From Deinococcus aquatilis DSM 23025 (GTDB taxonomy: Bacteria; Deinococcota; Deinococci; Deinococcales; Deinococcaceae): a stretch of 64,000 bases of DNA. The stretch's first letter is position 1. The number at the start of each line of letters is the position of its first letter. A program made the position numbers and the translations under genes. Below the pieces are notes generated by a model that saw only the letters and a list, made by a program, of their open reading frames with translations, ran no database searches and was not told the DNA's origin. Location: the NCBI RefSeq assembly GCF_000378445.1, contig NZ_KB899706.1:51783-115782 (forward strand). Reading direction: 5' to 3'. Of this stretch, positions 50,735 to 60,843 are shown in pieces.

Positions 50735-51508
50735 ATGGCCGACGACGCATCTTTGGACTTTCAGCCGCCTCTGAGTGAGCGGGACGAGAACCGCGCCCGC
50801 CTGAAGGCCAGTATCGACGCCCTGACCGAGCAGGTCAGCATTCAGGCCAACCTGCAAAAAGAACCGCTGAAGATGTTGGGCGGCGCTTCTGCGGTGGGCG
50901 CGGTCCTGGGCATGGTGGTGGGCCGCCAGTTCCGGCGCAGCAAGAAGATTTACGTGGATGCTGCCAGCCCTGCCAAGCACCAGAAGGCCCTGATGAAAGC
51001 CCAGAAGAATCACAAGGGCGGGGGCGGCATCGGCGGCGCTCTGGTGGCGACGCTGGGCACGCTGGCCGTCAAGACCCTGACCGACAAGGTCATCAATCCC
51101 CGTCTGGAAGAACTGGCAAACTCGATGTTGGACAAGGCTGGACAGCCCGTGAGCAAGCCAGTAACCAAACCGGGCGCACCCAAAACCGAGGCGGGCCATG
51201 CAGATGCTCCAGCCGACGCGCTGAAGGCCGCACTGGGCAAACTGGGTCTGGGCAAATCCGAGTCGGGTGCGCCTGCCGAACCCAAAGTCGCCCCTGCTGA
51301 ACGCGCTACGCCCCTGCTCAGAACTCCTGCTCCGGCCAGCCGAACCAGCGCCGTGCCCACCAGCAGCGTGTCTCCGGTCAGCACAGGCGGGGTCGCCAGC
51401 TTCATCAAGACCCACCCCGGCCAAGTACCCGCGCCTGAAAGCAAGGTAGAAGCCAAAGCGCAGGGCAGCGTCATCACCGAAACGGAAAAGAGCAACCCGA
51501 ATATTTAA
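50735..51508 (+). CDS. Partner of the holin-X-type protein
   Basis: The start lies two bases after the previous stop, with AAGGAG eight bases before ATG, so both are one operon. The N-terminal half has a charged stretch, a glycine-rich hydrophobic segment (G-G-A-S-A-V-G-A-V-L-G-M-V-V-G) and a second one near 94-108, both possibly membrane-associated; the C-terminal half is Ala/Pro/Ser-rich. Operons with DUF1469 proteins often contain such small proteins, and a shared envelope or stress role is plausible. I do not recognise a named domain. Confidence 0.6.
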   Translation: MADDASLDFQPPLSERDENRARLKASIDALTEQVSIQANLQKEPLKMLGGASAVGAVLGMVVGRQFRRSKKIYVDAASPAKHQKALMKAQKNHKGGGGIGGALVATLGTLAVKTLTDKVINPRLEELANSMLDKAGQPVSKPVTKPGAPKTEAGHADAPADALKAALGKLGLGKSESGAPAEPKVAPAERATPLLRTPAPASRTSAVPTSSVSPVSTGGVASFIKTHPGQVPAPESKVEAKAQGSVITETEKSNPNI

Positions 51509-51519
51509 ATAAATCGAGG

Positions 51520-51579
51520 TTGATCTTTAAATCAACCAAGCCGAGTAAACACCGAAAAAGTGCGTCGTAGTGAGAATGG
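51520..51579 (+). repeat. Short dispersed repeat, copy 2 (pair with 23263-23321)
   Basis: Same blocks as copy 1, in the same orientation: TTGATCTT, ACCGAAAAAG and G-T-C-G-T-A-G-T-G-A-G-A. Confidence 0.65.
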
Positions 51580-51669
51580 AGTTTAATCCTGCTGTTTGGG
51601 ATGAAACGAAGTGTTAACTACGGCGTACTTGTTATTTTAAAAATCATCTTGGGGATACGGAGAGTTAAG

Positions 51670-52386
51670 ATGCCAGAACCTGTTTACTTGATCTATACGT
51701 ATCAAGGCCAAGCCTTTACGGAATACCATAGGCGGGGTGGCATGGGTGTGCCTAGCTATCTCGCTTATGGCCCTGAGTCAGCTTTTGTGACCATGTGCTA
51801 TATGGCTGAGGATGGTTTAAAATCTGATAAAAAACCTATGAATAACGCTGATCCTCTTGATTATAATCCACTTGGCACAAACCCACCTGACTACAACCCA
51901 TTCGGTAGGAAATATAATGACCCATCTGCCTACTATGGCGGCTTCCTAGTCAATTTTGATTTGAGGGTCATTCTACTTGCATGTGAAGATATGTACACTA
52001 TGCAAAAGCTTGACGCTGATCATCCCTTTGGCAGTTTTTATTGGTATCCCAAGCATCGTACTGCTATGTCCAGAGTTATTGAGGAATTTTGGATTAACTG
52101 GAGAGTGATGTGGGTAAAAGAAAAAGAATTCTTGCAATATTCTACTGCTGGAATAGAGCTTGATCAAATAAGCACGGAAGATGATGTTTTGCCTCAGAAT
52201 TCCCATTGGCAAGACAAATGTCTTCACATTTCTCAACAAGAGATAGAGAATTTCTATAGAAAAGAGTTTGATATTATAAGACAAGGGCATAAGGTTAACC
52301 TAGAACCCTTCGTTATTGATGCTGTATGGCAGGAAATTTTCGATGCCCATGCTGCTGCTATTGCCGAGAGACTGCGGCAAATCTAA
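51670..52386 (+). CDS. AT-rich orphan protein (238 residues)
   Basis: The gene is much richer in A and T than everything around it, with AT-ending codons (TTT, TAT, GAT, AAA) unusual for this genome, so it was probably acquired recently. No family is recognised. The protein is soluble, aromatic-rich (Tyr, Trp, Phe) and carries conserved-looking segments Y-L-I-Y-T-Y-Q-G, H-P-F-G-S-F-Y-W-Y-P and W-Q-E-I-F-D-A-H. ATG 51670 follows a GGAGAG site by six bases; a longer frame from 51601 is possible. It stands alone between the holin-X pair and rpsA and has its own strong terminator. Confidence 0.6.
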   Translation: MPEPVYLIYTYQGQAFTEYHRRGGMGVPSYLAYGPESAFVTMCYMAEDGLKSDKKPMNNADPLDYNPLGTNPPDYNPFGRKYNDPSAYYGGFLVNFDLRVILLACEDMYTMQKLDADHPFGSFYWYPKHRTAMSRVIEEFWINWRVMWVKEKEFLQYSTAGIELDQISTEDDVLPQNSHWQDKCLHISQQEIENFYRKEFDIIRQGHKVNLEPFVIDAVWQEIFDAHAAAIAERLRQI

Positions 52387-52418
52387 TGTCTCTGGCTCTA
52401 TAGCTCAGAGATATGTAA

Positions 52419-52464
52419 AGAGCAGGCCCGGCGGATTTCTCCAGACCGGGCCTGCTCTAGTTTT
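52419..52464 (+). terminator. Terminator of the orphan gene
   Basis: A 13-base perfect stem, AGAGCAGGCCCGG with CCGGGCCTGCTCT, followed by AGTTTT. It could also end rpsA on the other strand. Confidence 0.7.
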
Positions 52465-52499
52465 CATTGGTCAGAACTCAGTTCTGCACCCTTGAACGT

Positions 52500-54299
<1,800 letters not shown>

Positions 54300-54381
54300 G
54301 AACTCCTGTCCTCCTGAGCGTCGGCACTTGACATGCCGTCGCCACAATCCTGATACCTGCGCGTCGGCGCGGCAACACCTC

Positions 54382-54410
54382 AGTGTATCAGAGTGGGGGG
54401 GTGGGGGCAA
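54382..54410 (-). promoter_or_regulatory. Promoter of rpsA
   Basis: On the minus strand TTGCCC (54410-54405) and TACACT (54387-54382) are 17 bases apart, giving a leader of about 75 bases before the ATG. Confidence 0.55.
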
Positions 54411-54529
54411 CCAAATTTCCGAGGTATCTATACGCACGGAGCCGCGTCTGAACGCAGTCCATTCAATGTTCAGCATCCTGATGTACAGAGACGGCACGGT
54501 CGCCTGATTCTTTTCTGATGCTCTGGGTG

Positions 54530-54558
54530 TTGACGCCCGCCGCTGCGCCCCGTATACT
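54530..54558 (+). promoter_or_regulatory. Promoter of tRNA-Gln
   Basis: TTGACG (54530-54535) and TATACT (54553-54558) are spaced by 17 bases, a near-consensus sigma-70 promoter about 80 bases before the tRNA. Confidence 0.75.
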
Positions 54559-54639
54559 CCCTAACGCTCGTGTACGACGTCTGACGTTCTGTACGCAGCA
54601 AAGGTCGAGGTCTACGGGCCAAGACTGTTGGGCCGACGT

Positions 54640-54713
54640 TGGGGCGTCGTCTAACGGCAGGACTCCGGTCTCTGACACCGTCAATTATGGTTCGAATCCA
54701 TACGCCCCAACCA
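54640..54713 (+). tRNA. tRNA-Gln (CTG)
   Basis: Acceptor stem TGGGGCG/CGCCCCA, discriminator A and encoded CCA; the anticodon loop C-T-C-T-G-A-C gives anticodon CTG; T arm with TTCGAAT. A terminator follows directly. Confidence 0.93.
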
Positions 54714-54718
54714 ACAAA

Positions 54719-54749
54719 AGAGCTTCTGCTTCGGCAGGAGCTTTTTTTA
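54719..54749 (+). terminator. Terminator of tRNA-Gln
   Basis: AGCTTCTGC and GCAGGAGCT pair around a TTCG loop and are followed by seven T residues. Confidence 0.88.
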
Positions 54750-54867
54750 TCTCCCTCCCTGGGCTGATTTATCCTGCGGTAGCTTGCTAAAGAAACGCAA
54801 ACTGCTTTGGAAAGTAAACTGTGTCTCGCTGACCATCTCCAAACGTGACTGGTGGTACGCTCATGTC

Positions 54868-55845
54868 ATGACCAGCGCTCAGAACTCTATTCAAGACCTT
54901 GATGTGGTGATTGTGGGGGGCGGCCCCGCCGGACTGACTGCCGCCATCTACACGGGCCGCGCCAACCTGTCCACCCTGATTCTGGAAAAGGGCCTGCCGG
55001 GGGGCCAGATCGCCCAGACCGAAGAGGTAGAAAATTACCCCGGTTTCCCCGACCCGATTCCCGGCATGGAACTGGCCGAGCGGATGGTCAAACAGGCCGA
55101 AAAGTTCGGCGCACGCATCGAAATGGATGAGGTCGAGGCCATCGAATCCACGCCCCAGCACCATCCGTATCTGTTTACGGTGCGCGGCTACGGTGGCACC
55201 TACCGCGCCAAAAGCGTGATTCTGAGCACCGGAGCCAACCCCAAGCGCCTGAACGTGCCCGGTGAGGAAGCCTACTGGGGCCGGGGCGTCAGCACCTGCG
55301 CGACCTGCGACGGCTTCTTTTACCGGGGCAAAAAGGTGGTCGTGGTGGGCGGCGGCGACGCAGCCGTCGAAGAGGGTCTGTTTCTGACCAAATTCGCCGA
55401 TGAAGTCACCTTGATTCATCGCCGCGATACCCTGCGGGCCAACAAGGTGGCTCAGGCCCGCGCCCTCGCCAACCCCAAGATGAAATTTATCTGGGACACT
55501 GCTGTAGAGGAAATTCAGGGCGAAGGCAGCGTCAGCAACGTGCGCCTGAAGAATCTCAAGACCGGAGAAGTCAGCGACTTTGCCACCGACGGCGTGTTCA
55601 TCTTCATCGGCCATATTCCCAACACCGATTTTGTGAAGGGCACCGTGAAACTGCGCGACGACGGCTACGTGGACGTGACCGACGAGATTTATACCAGCGT
55701 GCCGATGCTGTTCGCGGCGGGCGACGTGTCGGATCACGTCTACCGCCAGTTGGCGACCAGTGTGGGCGCAGGCACGCGGGCCGCCATGAGTGCCGAACGC
55801 GCCCTGGCCGCGCTGGAACTGGAAACGGTCACGGCTGCCGACTGA
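54868..55845 (+). CDS. trxB: Thioredoxin reductase
   Basis: FAD motif [11 protein letters not shown] near residue 12, redox-active C-A-T-C at 144-147, NADPH motif [10 protein letters not shown] and the C-terminal FAD motif F-A-A-G-D-V-S-D. It passes electrons from NADPH to thioredoxin. TACGCT ends six bases before ATG 54868, a leaderless start; an upstream in-frame start at 54784 would overlap the tRNA terminator region. Downstream is a broken DinB gene on the other strand. Confidence 0.93.
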   Translation: MTSAQNSIQDLDVVIVGGGPAGLTAAIYTGRANLSTLILEKGLPGGQIAQTEEVENYPGFPDPIPGMELAERMVKQAEKFGARIEMDEVEAIESTPQHHPYLFTVRGYGGTYRAKSVILSTGANPKRLNVPGEEAYWGRGVSTCATCDGFFYRGKKVVVVGGGDAAVEEGLFLTKFADEVTLIHRRDTLRANKVAQARALANPKMKFIWDTAVEEIQGEGSVSNVRLKNLKTGEVSDFATDGVFIFIGHIPNTDFVKGTVKLRDDGYVDVTDEIYTSVPMLFAAGDVSDHVYRQLATSVGAGTRAAMSAERALAALELETVTAAD

Positions 55846-55914
55846 GCTTCCCGGCGCTTCATCTGTACCGCTCTGGGCTTCTGGCCGGGGCGGTATTGTT
55901 GTTCTGTAGGACGG

Positions 55915-56256
55915 TAAAACGCGATGAGGTCGGTATTGGGGACAGGCTGCCCCAGTTGCCGGAGGGGTCATCTGTGGTCTGGGGGTCTAAACCCTTCCAC
56001 ACCGTTACCCAGGCTCTGTGCGAAGAGGCGAGGTCGGGAATCTGCTTGGCTGAGGGAAACGCAGAAGGCCGCGTAACCGGGCCAGCCAGATAGCGTCGGC
56101 TCCTTGCAGATGCAGGAGAGTGCCGCACACGCCGCCGTGACTGCTGCCCAGATCGCATGTGTAGTCCGTTGACGATAGGCCCTGTACGGCACCCAGAAGG
56201 CGTTCGGTCGCCCAGCGGTGGTAGCCGATCAGTCTGGAGAGGCTGTCGATGTCCAC
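55915..56256 (-). pseudogene. DinB-family gene, frameshifted remnant
   Basis: From 56256 the minus strand reads M-D-I-D-S-L-S-R-L-I-G-Y-H-R-W-A-T-E-R-L-L, then G-T-L-L-H-L-Q-G-A-D, a clear DinB N-terminal half. After about residue 65 the family continues in another frame (I-P-D-L-A-S-S-H-R-A-W), and the sequence then ends without the last conserved H-x-x-x-H helix. One frameshift and a truncated 3' end make function unlikely. Confidence 0.65.
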
Positions 56257-56287
56257 GACGGTACTGCCGAGTTATGATCATCAGACC

Positions 56288-56803
56288 ATGCTTTACCTCT
56301 CGCCCTCAGAGCGCCTGATTCGCAAAGTGCGCGGCTATACGGGCAAGGTGCGCCGCCTGAGCCGCAGCATGAGTACCCGTGCTGCCCATCCCGAAGACAT
56401 CTGGGCCACCGAATACCTGACGCCCGAGGAGGCCCGCGTCTACCGGGCGATGGACGCCCGTGACCGGGATCATGCCTGCCGCGTCACCCGGCATCTGCTG
56501 CGGGATCACCCCAGCGCCGAACCCGAGTTGATCGCCGCCGCCCTGCTGCATGACTGCGGCAAAAGCTTGCGCCCCTATTACGTAGTCGAGCGCGTATTGG
56601 TGGGCCTGATTCCCAACCGCCTGGCCCGCCTCCTGCCGCCTGTGGGGGCCATCGGGATCCGGGCCAATCACCCGGAACTGGGCGCACAACTGCTGGCCCG
56701 CGCCGGAGCAAGGCCGCGTGTGGCCCGCCTCGTGGCCCGCCATCATCACTCGGTGGGTGATCCAGAAGCAGCCCTGCTGCACCACTACGACGATCTGGAG
56801 TAG
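56288..56803 (+). CDS. HD-domain phosphohydrolase
   Basis: The metal-binding order H (in R-D-H-A-C-R-V-T-R-H), H-D (L-L-H-D-C-G-K), H (N-H-P-E-L-G) and a later H-H-H is that of HD hydrolases acting on nucleotides or phosphates. It is about 171 residues from ATG 56288 and has no GGDEF or response-regulator domain. TATGAT ends nine bases before ATG. The GrpB-nucleotidyltransferase gene follows 13 bases after the stop, in the same operon. Confidence 0.8.
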   Translation: MLYLSPSERLIRKVRGYTGKVRRLSRSMSTRAAHPEDIWATEYLTPEEARVYRAMDARDRDHACRVTRHLLRDHPSAEPELIAAALLHDCGKSLRPYYVVERVLVGLIPNRLARLLPPVGAIGIRANHPELGAQLLARAGARPRVARLVARHHHSVGDPEAALLHHYDDLE

Positions 56804-56816
56804 GGGAGAATGAGGG

Positions 56817-57842
56817 ATGCAAGCCCTGAATCACGCCATGCAGACCCTGACCGATGCACTCGGCTCAGCCCTGGAGCGGGGCCGGAGTACAGGTATTTTC
56901 GCCCTCTCGCACGGTGGCCCCGGCAGTGTGCCCGCGCTGGCCGATCTGGATATGCCCGAGCTGCATCTGGATTTGCTTCCCGGTACGCCCGCCGAGTCTG
57001 TGCTGATGGTGCTGGGATACACGCGGGACCCAGGCGGCACGTTTGTACATCCTGGTGGTTGGCGGGTGGTCGTGGCTGAACCGGGTCAGGCCTGGGCCAC
57101 CGATCAGGCAGTGCTGCGCGACCTGTTGCTGGCCGTACCTGCCGCTGCCCAGCGTTACCGCGCCGCTTTTGTGCAGGCTGGACGCACCCATGCCGATGCC
57201 CTGTTGCTGCCTGCTGCCTACACACACCACGCTCACACGGTCGGGTTTGCCCCGGCCCTGTTCGCTGCCCAGACGTTGGCCCCGCTGGGCTTGCCCTGGA
57301 TGCTGGCAGGTGGCTGGGCGCTGGATGCCTGGCACGGCGCGGTCACCCGCCCACATGAAGACGTGGACGTGATTGTGCCCCGGCAGCAGCAGGACGCGGT
57401 AAGGGAGGCTCTGACGGCAGCCGGATGGCGACTGGATGCCTGCCGGGAAGGGGCCTATCATGCCTGGACGGCCCCGATAGAAGCGCCTGATCATCAGGCC
57501 CACGCCCGCCATCCGGGGTTGCCCCACGCCCAACTGCTGGATGTGCTGCTCACTGATTTTGGCGACCAGACGTGGATCTACCGCCGTGACCCCCGCGTCA
57601 CCCTGCCGCTGGCACAGGCCCGCCTGATCGGCGCACATGGCCTGCCCCATCTGGCCCCTGAAGCCGTACTGCTCTTTAAAAGTCGCACCGCAGGCCACGA
57701 TCCCAGGGGCAAAGACCAGCGCGATTTTGCCCAGACCCTGCCCACACTGAATCCGCAGGCCCGCGAATGGCTGGCCGGTACTCTCCGCCTTACCTCGCCG
57801 GGGCATGTCTGGCTGGCGGCGCTGGAAGGTTCGCTGCCCTGA
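56817..57842 (+). CDS. GrpB-like domain fused to an ANT(2'')-like nucleotidyltransferase
   Basis: Residues about 1-130 resemble the GrpB/UPF0157 family of nucleotidyltransferase-like proteins (helical start, then D-M-P-E-L-H-L-D-L-L-P-G-T-P-A-E-S, then V-L-G-Y-T). Residues about 155-335 are a second nucleotidyltransferase: W-M-L-A-G-G-W-A-L-D-A-W near 163 and H-E-D-V-D-V-I near 182, the G-G and D-x-D motifs of aminoglycoside (ANT2'') adenylyltransferases. Some family members confer resistance to aminoglycosides or lincosamides, but many chromosomal ones do not; this one is unproven. GGGGAG is eight bases upstream. Confidence 0.7.
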   Translation: MQALNHAMQTLTDALGSALERGRSTGIFALSHGGPGSVPALADLDMPELHLDLLPGTPAESVLMVLGYTRDPGGTFVHPGGWRVVVAEPGQAWATDQAVLRDLLLAVPAAAQRYRAAFVQAGRTHADALLLPAAYTHHAHTVGFAPALFAAQTLAPLGLPWMLAGGWALDAWHGAVTRPHEDVDVIVPRQQQDAVREALTAAGWRLDACREGAYHAWTAPIEAPDHQAHARHPGLPHAQLLDVLLTDFGDQTWIYRRDPRVTLPLAQARLIGAHGLPHLAPEAVLLFKSRTAGHDPRGKDQRDFAQTLPTLNPQAREWLAGTLRLTSPGHVWLAALEGSLP

Positions 57843-57849
57843 GTTGCAC

Positions 57850-57882
57850 GAAAAAACAGCCCTGAGGTCGCCCCAGAGCTGT
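57850..57882 (-). terminator. Terminator of the FKBP gene
   Basis: A 12-base stem (ACAGCTCTGGGG with CCTCAGGGCTGT on the minus strand) with a CGA loop, then a T run. Confidence 0.82.
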
Positions 57883-57902
57883 CGAAGTCTTAGCGGTAAA
57901 CC

Positions 57903-58937
57903 TTACTCGTGGTCGTGCATTCCGGCGCTGTGGGCGTGGCCGTGTTCCAGTTCTTCGGTGGTGGCGTCACGCACGCTCAACACGGTGACTTCAAAGTTCA
58001 GGACTTCTCCGGCCAGTGGCGGATTGAAATCCACTTTCACCGTGTCACCGTCCAGGCTCAGCACCGTAAAGGGCAGCACGCTTCCGTCTTCGGCCTGTGC
58101 GTAGTAGGTCATGCCCACTTCGATATCGTCCTCAAAGTCGGCGCGGTCAAGTTCGTCCATGTTGTCTTCATCGCGTGGGCCGTAGCCGTCTTCGGGTTGC
58201 ACGGTCACTTGCAGCGTTTCGCCTGCCGAGCGGCCCTCGATGGCCTGCTCCAGGCCGGGAATGATGTTGCTGTGGCCGTGCAGGTAGGTCAAGGGTTCGC
58301 CGGGTTCGCTCTGATCCACGGTTTCGCCGTTCACGGTCAGTTTGTAATCGAGTTCTACGACTTTATCGGCTGCGATCTTCATGGTCATGGTGTCTCCTGT
58401 TGCCGCTGTTTCCGGCTCGCCCACTTCTGCGGCGTCGATGGTCAGAACATCTGCTTCTTCGTCATGGTCGTGCATTCCCGCGCTGTGCGCGTGGCCGTGT
58501 TCCAGTTCTTCGGGCGTGGCGTCGCGCACGCTCAGCACAGTGACCTCAAAGTTCAGCACTTCTCCGGCCAGCGGTGGATTGAAATCCACTTTTACCGTGT
58601 CGCCGTCAATGCCCAGCACCGTAAAGGGCACGACCCCACCGTCTTCATCCTGCGCGTAGTAGGTCGAGCCGACCTCAATATCGTCGTCGAAGGCTTCGCG
58701 GCCCAACTCGTCTATGTTCTCTTCGTCGCGCACGCCGTAGCCGTCTTCGGGCTGCACCGTCACCGAAAAGTTGTCGGTCACGCTCCTGCCTTCCAGCGCC
58801 CGCTCCAGGCCGGGAATGATGCCGCCGTGCCCGTGCAGATAGATCAAGGGGTCGCCGGGTTCGCTCTGGTCGATGGTTTCGCCGTTCACCACGAGCTTGT
58901 AATCGAGTTCCACCACTTTGTCCTGAGTAATCTTCAT
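57903..58937 (-). CDS. Tandem SlyD-type FKBP peptidyl-prolyl isomerase
   Basis: Two complete SlyD-like units (about 1-160 and 175-344) are joined in one chain and are nearly identical in parts: K-V-V-E-L-D-Y-K-L, N-G-E-T-(I/V)-D-Q-S-E-P-G, the isomerase loop I-I-P-G-L-E, P-E-D-G-Y-G, and the inserted chaperone (IF) domain ending V-K-V-D-F-N-P-P-L-A-G. Each unit ends with a His-rich tail (H-G-H-A-H-S-A-G-M-H-D-H). SlyD proteins help fold proteins and bind nickel. A classical SlyD is a single unit. ATG 58937 has GGAG upstream; an internal Met at the second unit is not needed for the fusion. Confidence 0.85.
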   Translation of the reverse strand: MKITQDKVVELDYKLVVNGETIDQSEPGDPLIYLHGHGGIIPGLERALEGRSVTDNFSVTVQPEDGYGVRDEENIDELGREAFDDDIEVGSTYYAQDEDGGVVPFTVLGIDGDTVKVDFNPPLAGEVLNFEVTVLSVRDATPEELEHGHAHSAGMHDHDEEADVLTIDAAEVGEPETAATGDTMTMKIAADKVVELDYKLTVNGETVDQSEPGEPLTYLHGHSNIIPGLEQAIEGRSAGETLQVTVQPEDGYGPRDEDNMDELDRADFEDDIEVGMTYYAQAEDGSVLPFTVLSLDGDTVKVDFNPPLAGEVLNFEVTVLSVRDATTEELEHGHAHSAGMHDHE

Positions 58938-59067
58938 GCGCTCTCCGTTCCCCCGCTGCCTTGCTGCGGGCATTGCCCAAAAGTGTACCCTCTCGTCTGT
59001 CCGACTTGGGTTCGTGTGGCCGAACCGTGAGAAATTGCCGTTCAACATCCTCAAGAATCCTGCCCGC

Positions 59068-59073
59068 TATCCT
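59068..59073 (+). promoter_or_regulatory. -10 box of moeA
   Basis: TATCCT six bases before the ATG at 59080. Confidence 0.5.
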
Positions 59074-59079
59074 GCCCGC

Positions 59080-60279
59080 ATGAGTGCCGCCAATTCGCCC
59101 GACTTTCCCATGTTCGTCAGTGTGGCCGAAGCCCGCCAGATGCTGGCCGCCCTCCTTCCGGCCCTCGAAACCGAGTGGGTCGGCGTGGGACAGGGCTACG
59201 GGCGCACGCTGGCCCAGCCGCTGGCTGCCCTGGTCAGTCATCCCAGTGCCACCGAGAGTGCACTGGACGGCATTGCCTGCCGCGCTGCCGATACGTTGGG
59301 CGCTTCTGCGTCAGCTCCGGCCCACTTACAACTCACCGGGGAAAGCCGCGCCGGGGTGCCGTTTGCCGGAGAGGTCGGCCCCGGCCAGTGCATCCGCATT
59401 TATACGGGTGCGCCCATGCCCGCCGGAGCCGACGCGATTGCGCCTGTGGAACAGCTGATAGATGACGGCCCCGACGCTGTGCTGGTGCAGCGTCCCGCCA
59501 GCCCCGCCGACGTGCGCCCGGAGGGAGGAGATTTCCGCGCCGGGGAGGAGGTCATGCCTGCCGGACTGCGGCTGACCGCGCCCCGTCTGGCTCTGGCCGC
59601 CGCGCTGGGCCATGCCCGCCTTCCAGTGCGGCGCAGGTTGCGTGTGGCGCTGCTGTCTACTGGAGATGAGGTCATCGAACCCGGCCAGCCGCTGCTTCCG
59701 GGGCAGGTCTACGACAGCAACCGCATCGGCCTGAGCGCCATGTTGGAAGAATGTGGCTGCGAAGTGCTGCCCCTCGGCCACGCCGCCGACAGTCCGGGGG
59801 CACTTCAGGCGGCCATCGACAGCATCGGCGGCGCAGACCTGCTGCTGACCAGCGGCGGCGTCAGCATGGGCAAATACGACTTTATGCGCGACCTCCTGAT
59901 CGTGCAGGGCCGCGTGTCGTTCTGGAAGGTGCGAATGCGGCCCGGTGGCCCCGCGCTGCTGGGCGGCTGGAATGGCCTGCCGGTCTTTGGCCTGCCGGGA
60001 AATCCAGTCAGCAGCCTGGTGGTCTTTCATGTGATCGTGCGCCCCGCCCTCACCGGACAGCCTGTACAGACGCTGCGGTTGCGGGCGGGCACTGCCTTTC
60101 GCGGCCTGCCCGACAAAGTGGCGTTCTGGCGGGCCAACATCGTGGGCGGCGAGGTTCACGATTACGGCAAACAGGGCAGCGGCGTGCTGAGATCGCTCAG
60201 TGAAGCCGGGGCGCTGGTGGTCGTGCCGGAAGGCGGCAGCGTGGCGGCGGGGGATGAGGTGGACGTGGTACTGCTGTAA
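59080..60279 (+). CDS. moeA: Molybdopterin molybdenumtransferase
   Basis: Inserts molybdate into adenylated molybdopterin. About 400 residues with the MoeA/gephyrin motifs: V-A-E-A-R-Q-M near the start, S-A-L-D-G near 65, I-Y-T-G-A-P-M-P-A-G-A-D near 107, L-S-T-G-D-E near 192, Y-D-S-N near 212, T-S-G-G-V-S-M-G near 262 and G-L-P-G-N-P-V-S near 305. No other molybdopterin gene is adjacent. ATG 59080 follows a TATCCT box, fitting a leaderless mRNA; longer frames run into the divergent FKBP gene. Confidence 0.93.
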   Translation: MSAANSPDFPMFVSVAEARQMLAALLPALETEWVGVGQGYGRTLAQPLAALVSHPSATESALDGIACRAADTLGASASAPAHLQLTGESRAGVPFAGEVGPGQCIRIYTGAPMPAGADAIAPVEQLIDDGPDAVLVQRPASPADVRPEGGDFRAGEEVMPAGLRLTAPRLALAAALGHARLPVRRRLRVALLSTGDEVIEPGQPLLPGQVYDSNRIGLSAMLEECGCEVLPLGHAADSPGALQAAIDSIGGADLLLTSGGVSMGKYDFMRDLLIVQGRVSFWKVRMRPGGPALLGGWNGLPVFGLPGNPVSSLVVFHVIVRPALTGQPVQTLRLRAGTAFRGLPDKVAFWRANIVGGEVHDYGKQGSGVLRSLSEAGALVVVPEGGSVAAGDEVDVVLL

Positions 60280-60289
60280 GAACTGCGGG

Positions 60290-60697
60290 CTAGCCAGCTT
60301 TTTTGCCGTTTCTGGCACGTCCTGCCCGCCAGACCAGCCACATCAGCAGGGGTTGCAGCGGCAGCCGGAGCCACAGCGCCCACTCGGGCAGGGGCCGGAA
60401 CCGTTCGGCGTTCACGGCCATATTCAGATTGGCCGGAAACACCGCCAGCAGCAGCGCCAACAGCCCCCAGCGGGCGGCGGGCCGGGTGGCCGGATGCAGC
60501 AGTCCCAGCCCACCCGCAATTTCTGCGGCTCCACTGAGCAGCGTAGCGGTTCGTGCAGGCATCGGCACCCAGCGCGGCACGATGGCGTCAAAGGGTTGGG
60601 GCCGCACAAAATGCATCACGCCCGCGAAGGTGAATAGGGCCGCGAGAAGCAGCAGATCAGGCGTCAGCCTGCGCTCTGGGAGAGGTTTTGAAGTCAC
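60290..60697 (-). CDS. DoxX-like membrane protein
   Basis: About 135 residues with four hydrophobic segments (L-L-L-L-A-A-L-F-T-F-A-G, then A-T-L-L-S-G-A-A-E-I-A-G-G-L-G-L-L, then G-L-L-A-L-L-L-A-V-F, then L-P-L-Q-P-L-L-M-W-L-V-W), a helical-bundle pattern of DoxX or DoxX-like proteins. M-H-F-V-R-P and the E-I-A-G-G-L-G segment support this. The likely start is GTG at 60697; anything further upstream reads into the dispersed repeat at 60701. The function in the membrane is unknown. Confidence 0.7.
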   Translation of the reverse strand: MTSKPLPERRLTPDLLLLAALFTFAGVMHFVRPQPFDAIVPRWVPMPARTATLLSGAAEIAGGLGLLHPATRPAARWGLLALLLAVFPANLNMAVNAERFRPLPEWALWLRLPLQPLLMWLVWRAGRARNGKKAG

Positions 60698-60700
60698 ACC

Positions 60701-60843
60701 AAATTGCGAAGATTCGTGAGAATCATCCGAGCAGACTTGCAAAGCTACGCAGTAGAGCGAGTAACAAAAAGTACGGGCTGGCGGCGATGGACGAACATCT
60801 GGTGCTTTCCCGGATGTTCGGGAATCAGAGCAAGTCCGTATCA
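60701..60843 (+). repeat. Dispersed repeat, copy 2 (pair with 22399-22562)
   Basis: Same blocks as copy 1, ending GAATCAGAGCAAGTCCGTATCA. It ends exactly at the stop codon of dcd on the other strand, as copy 1 does at the aldo/keto reductase stop, and lies between two minus-strand genes. Confidence 0.8.
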
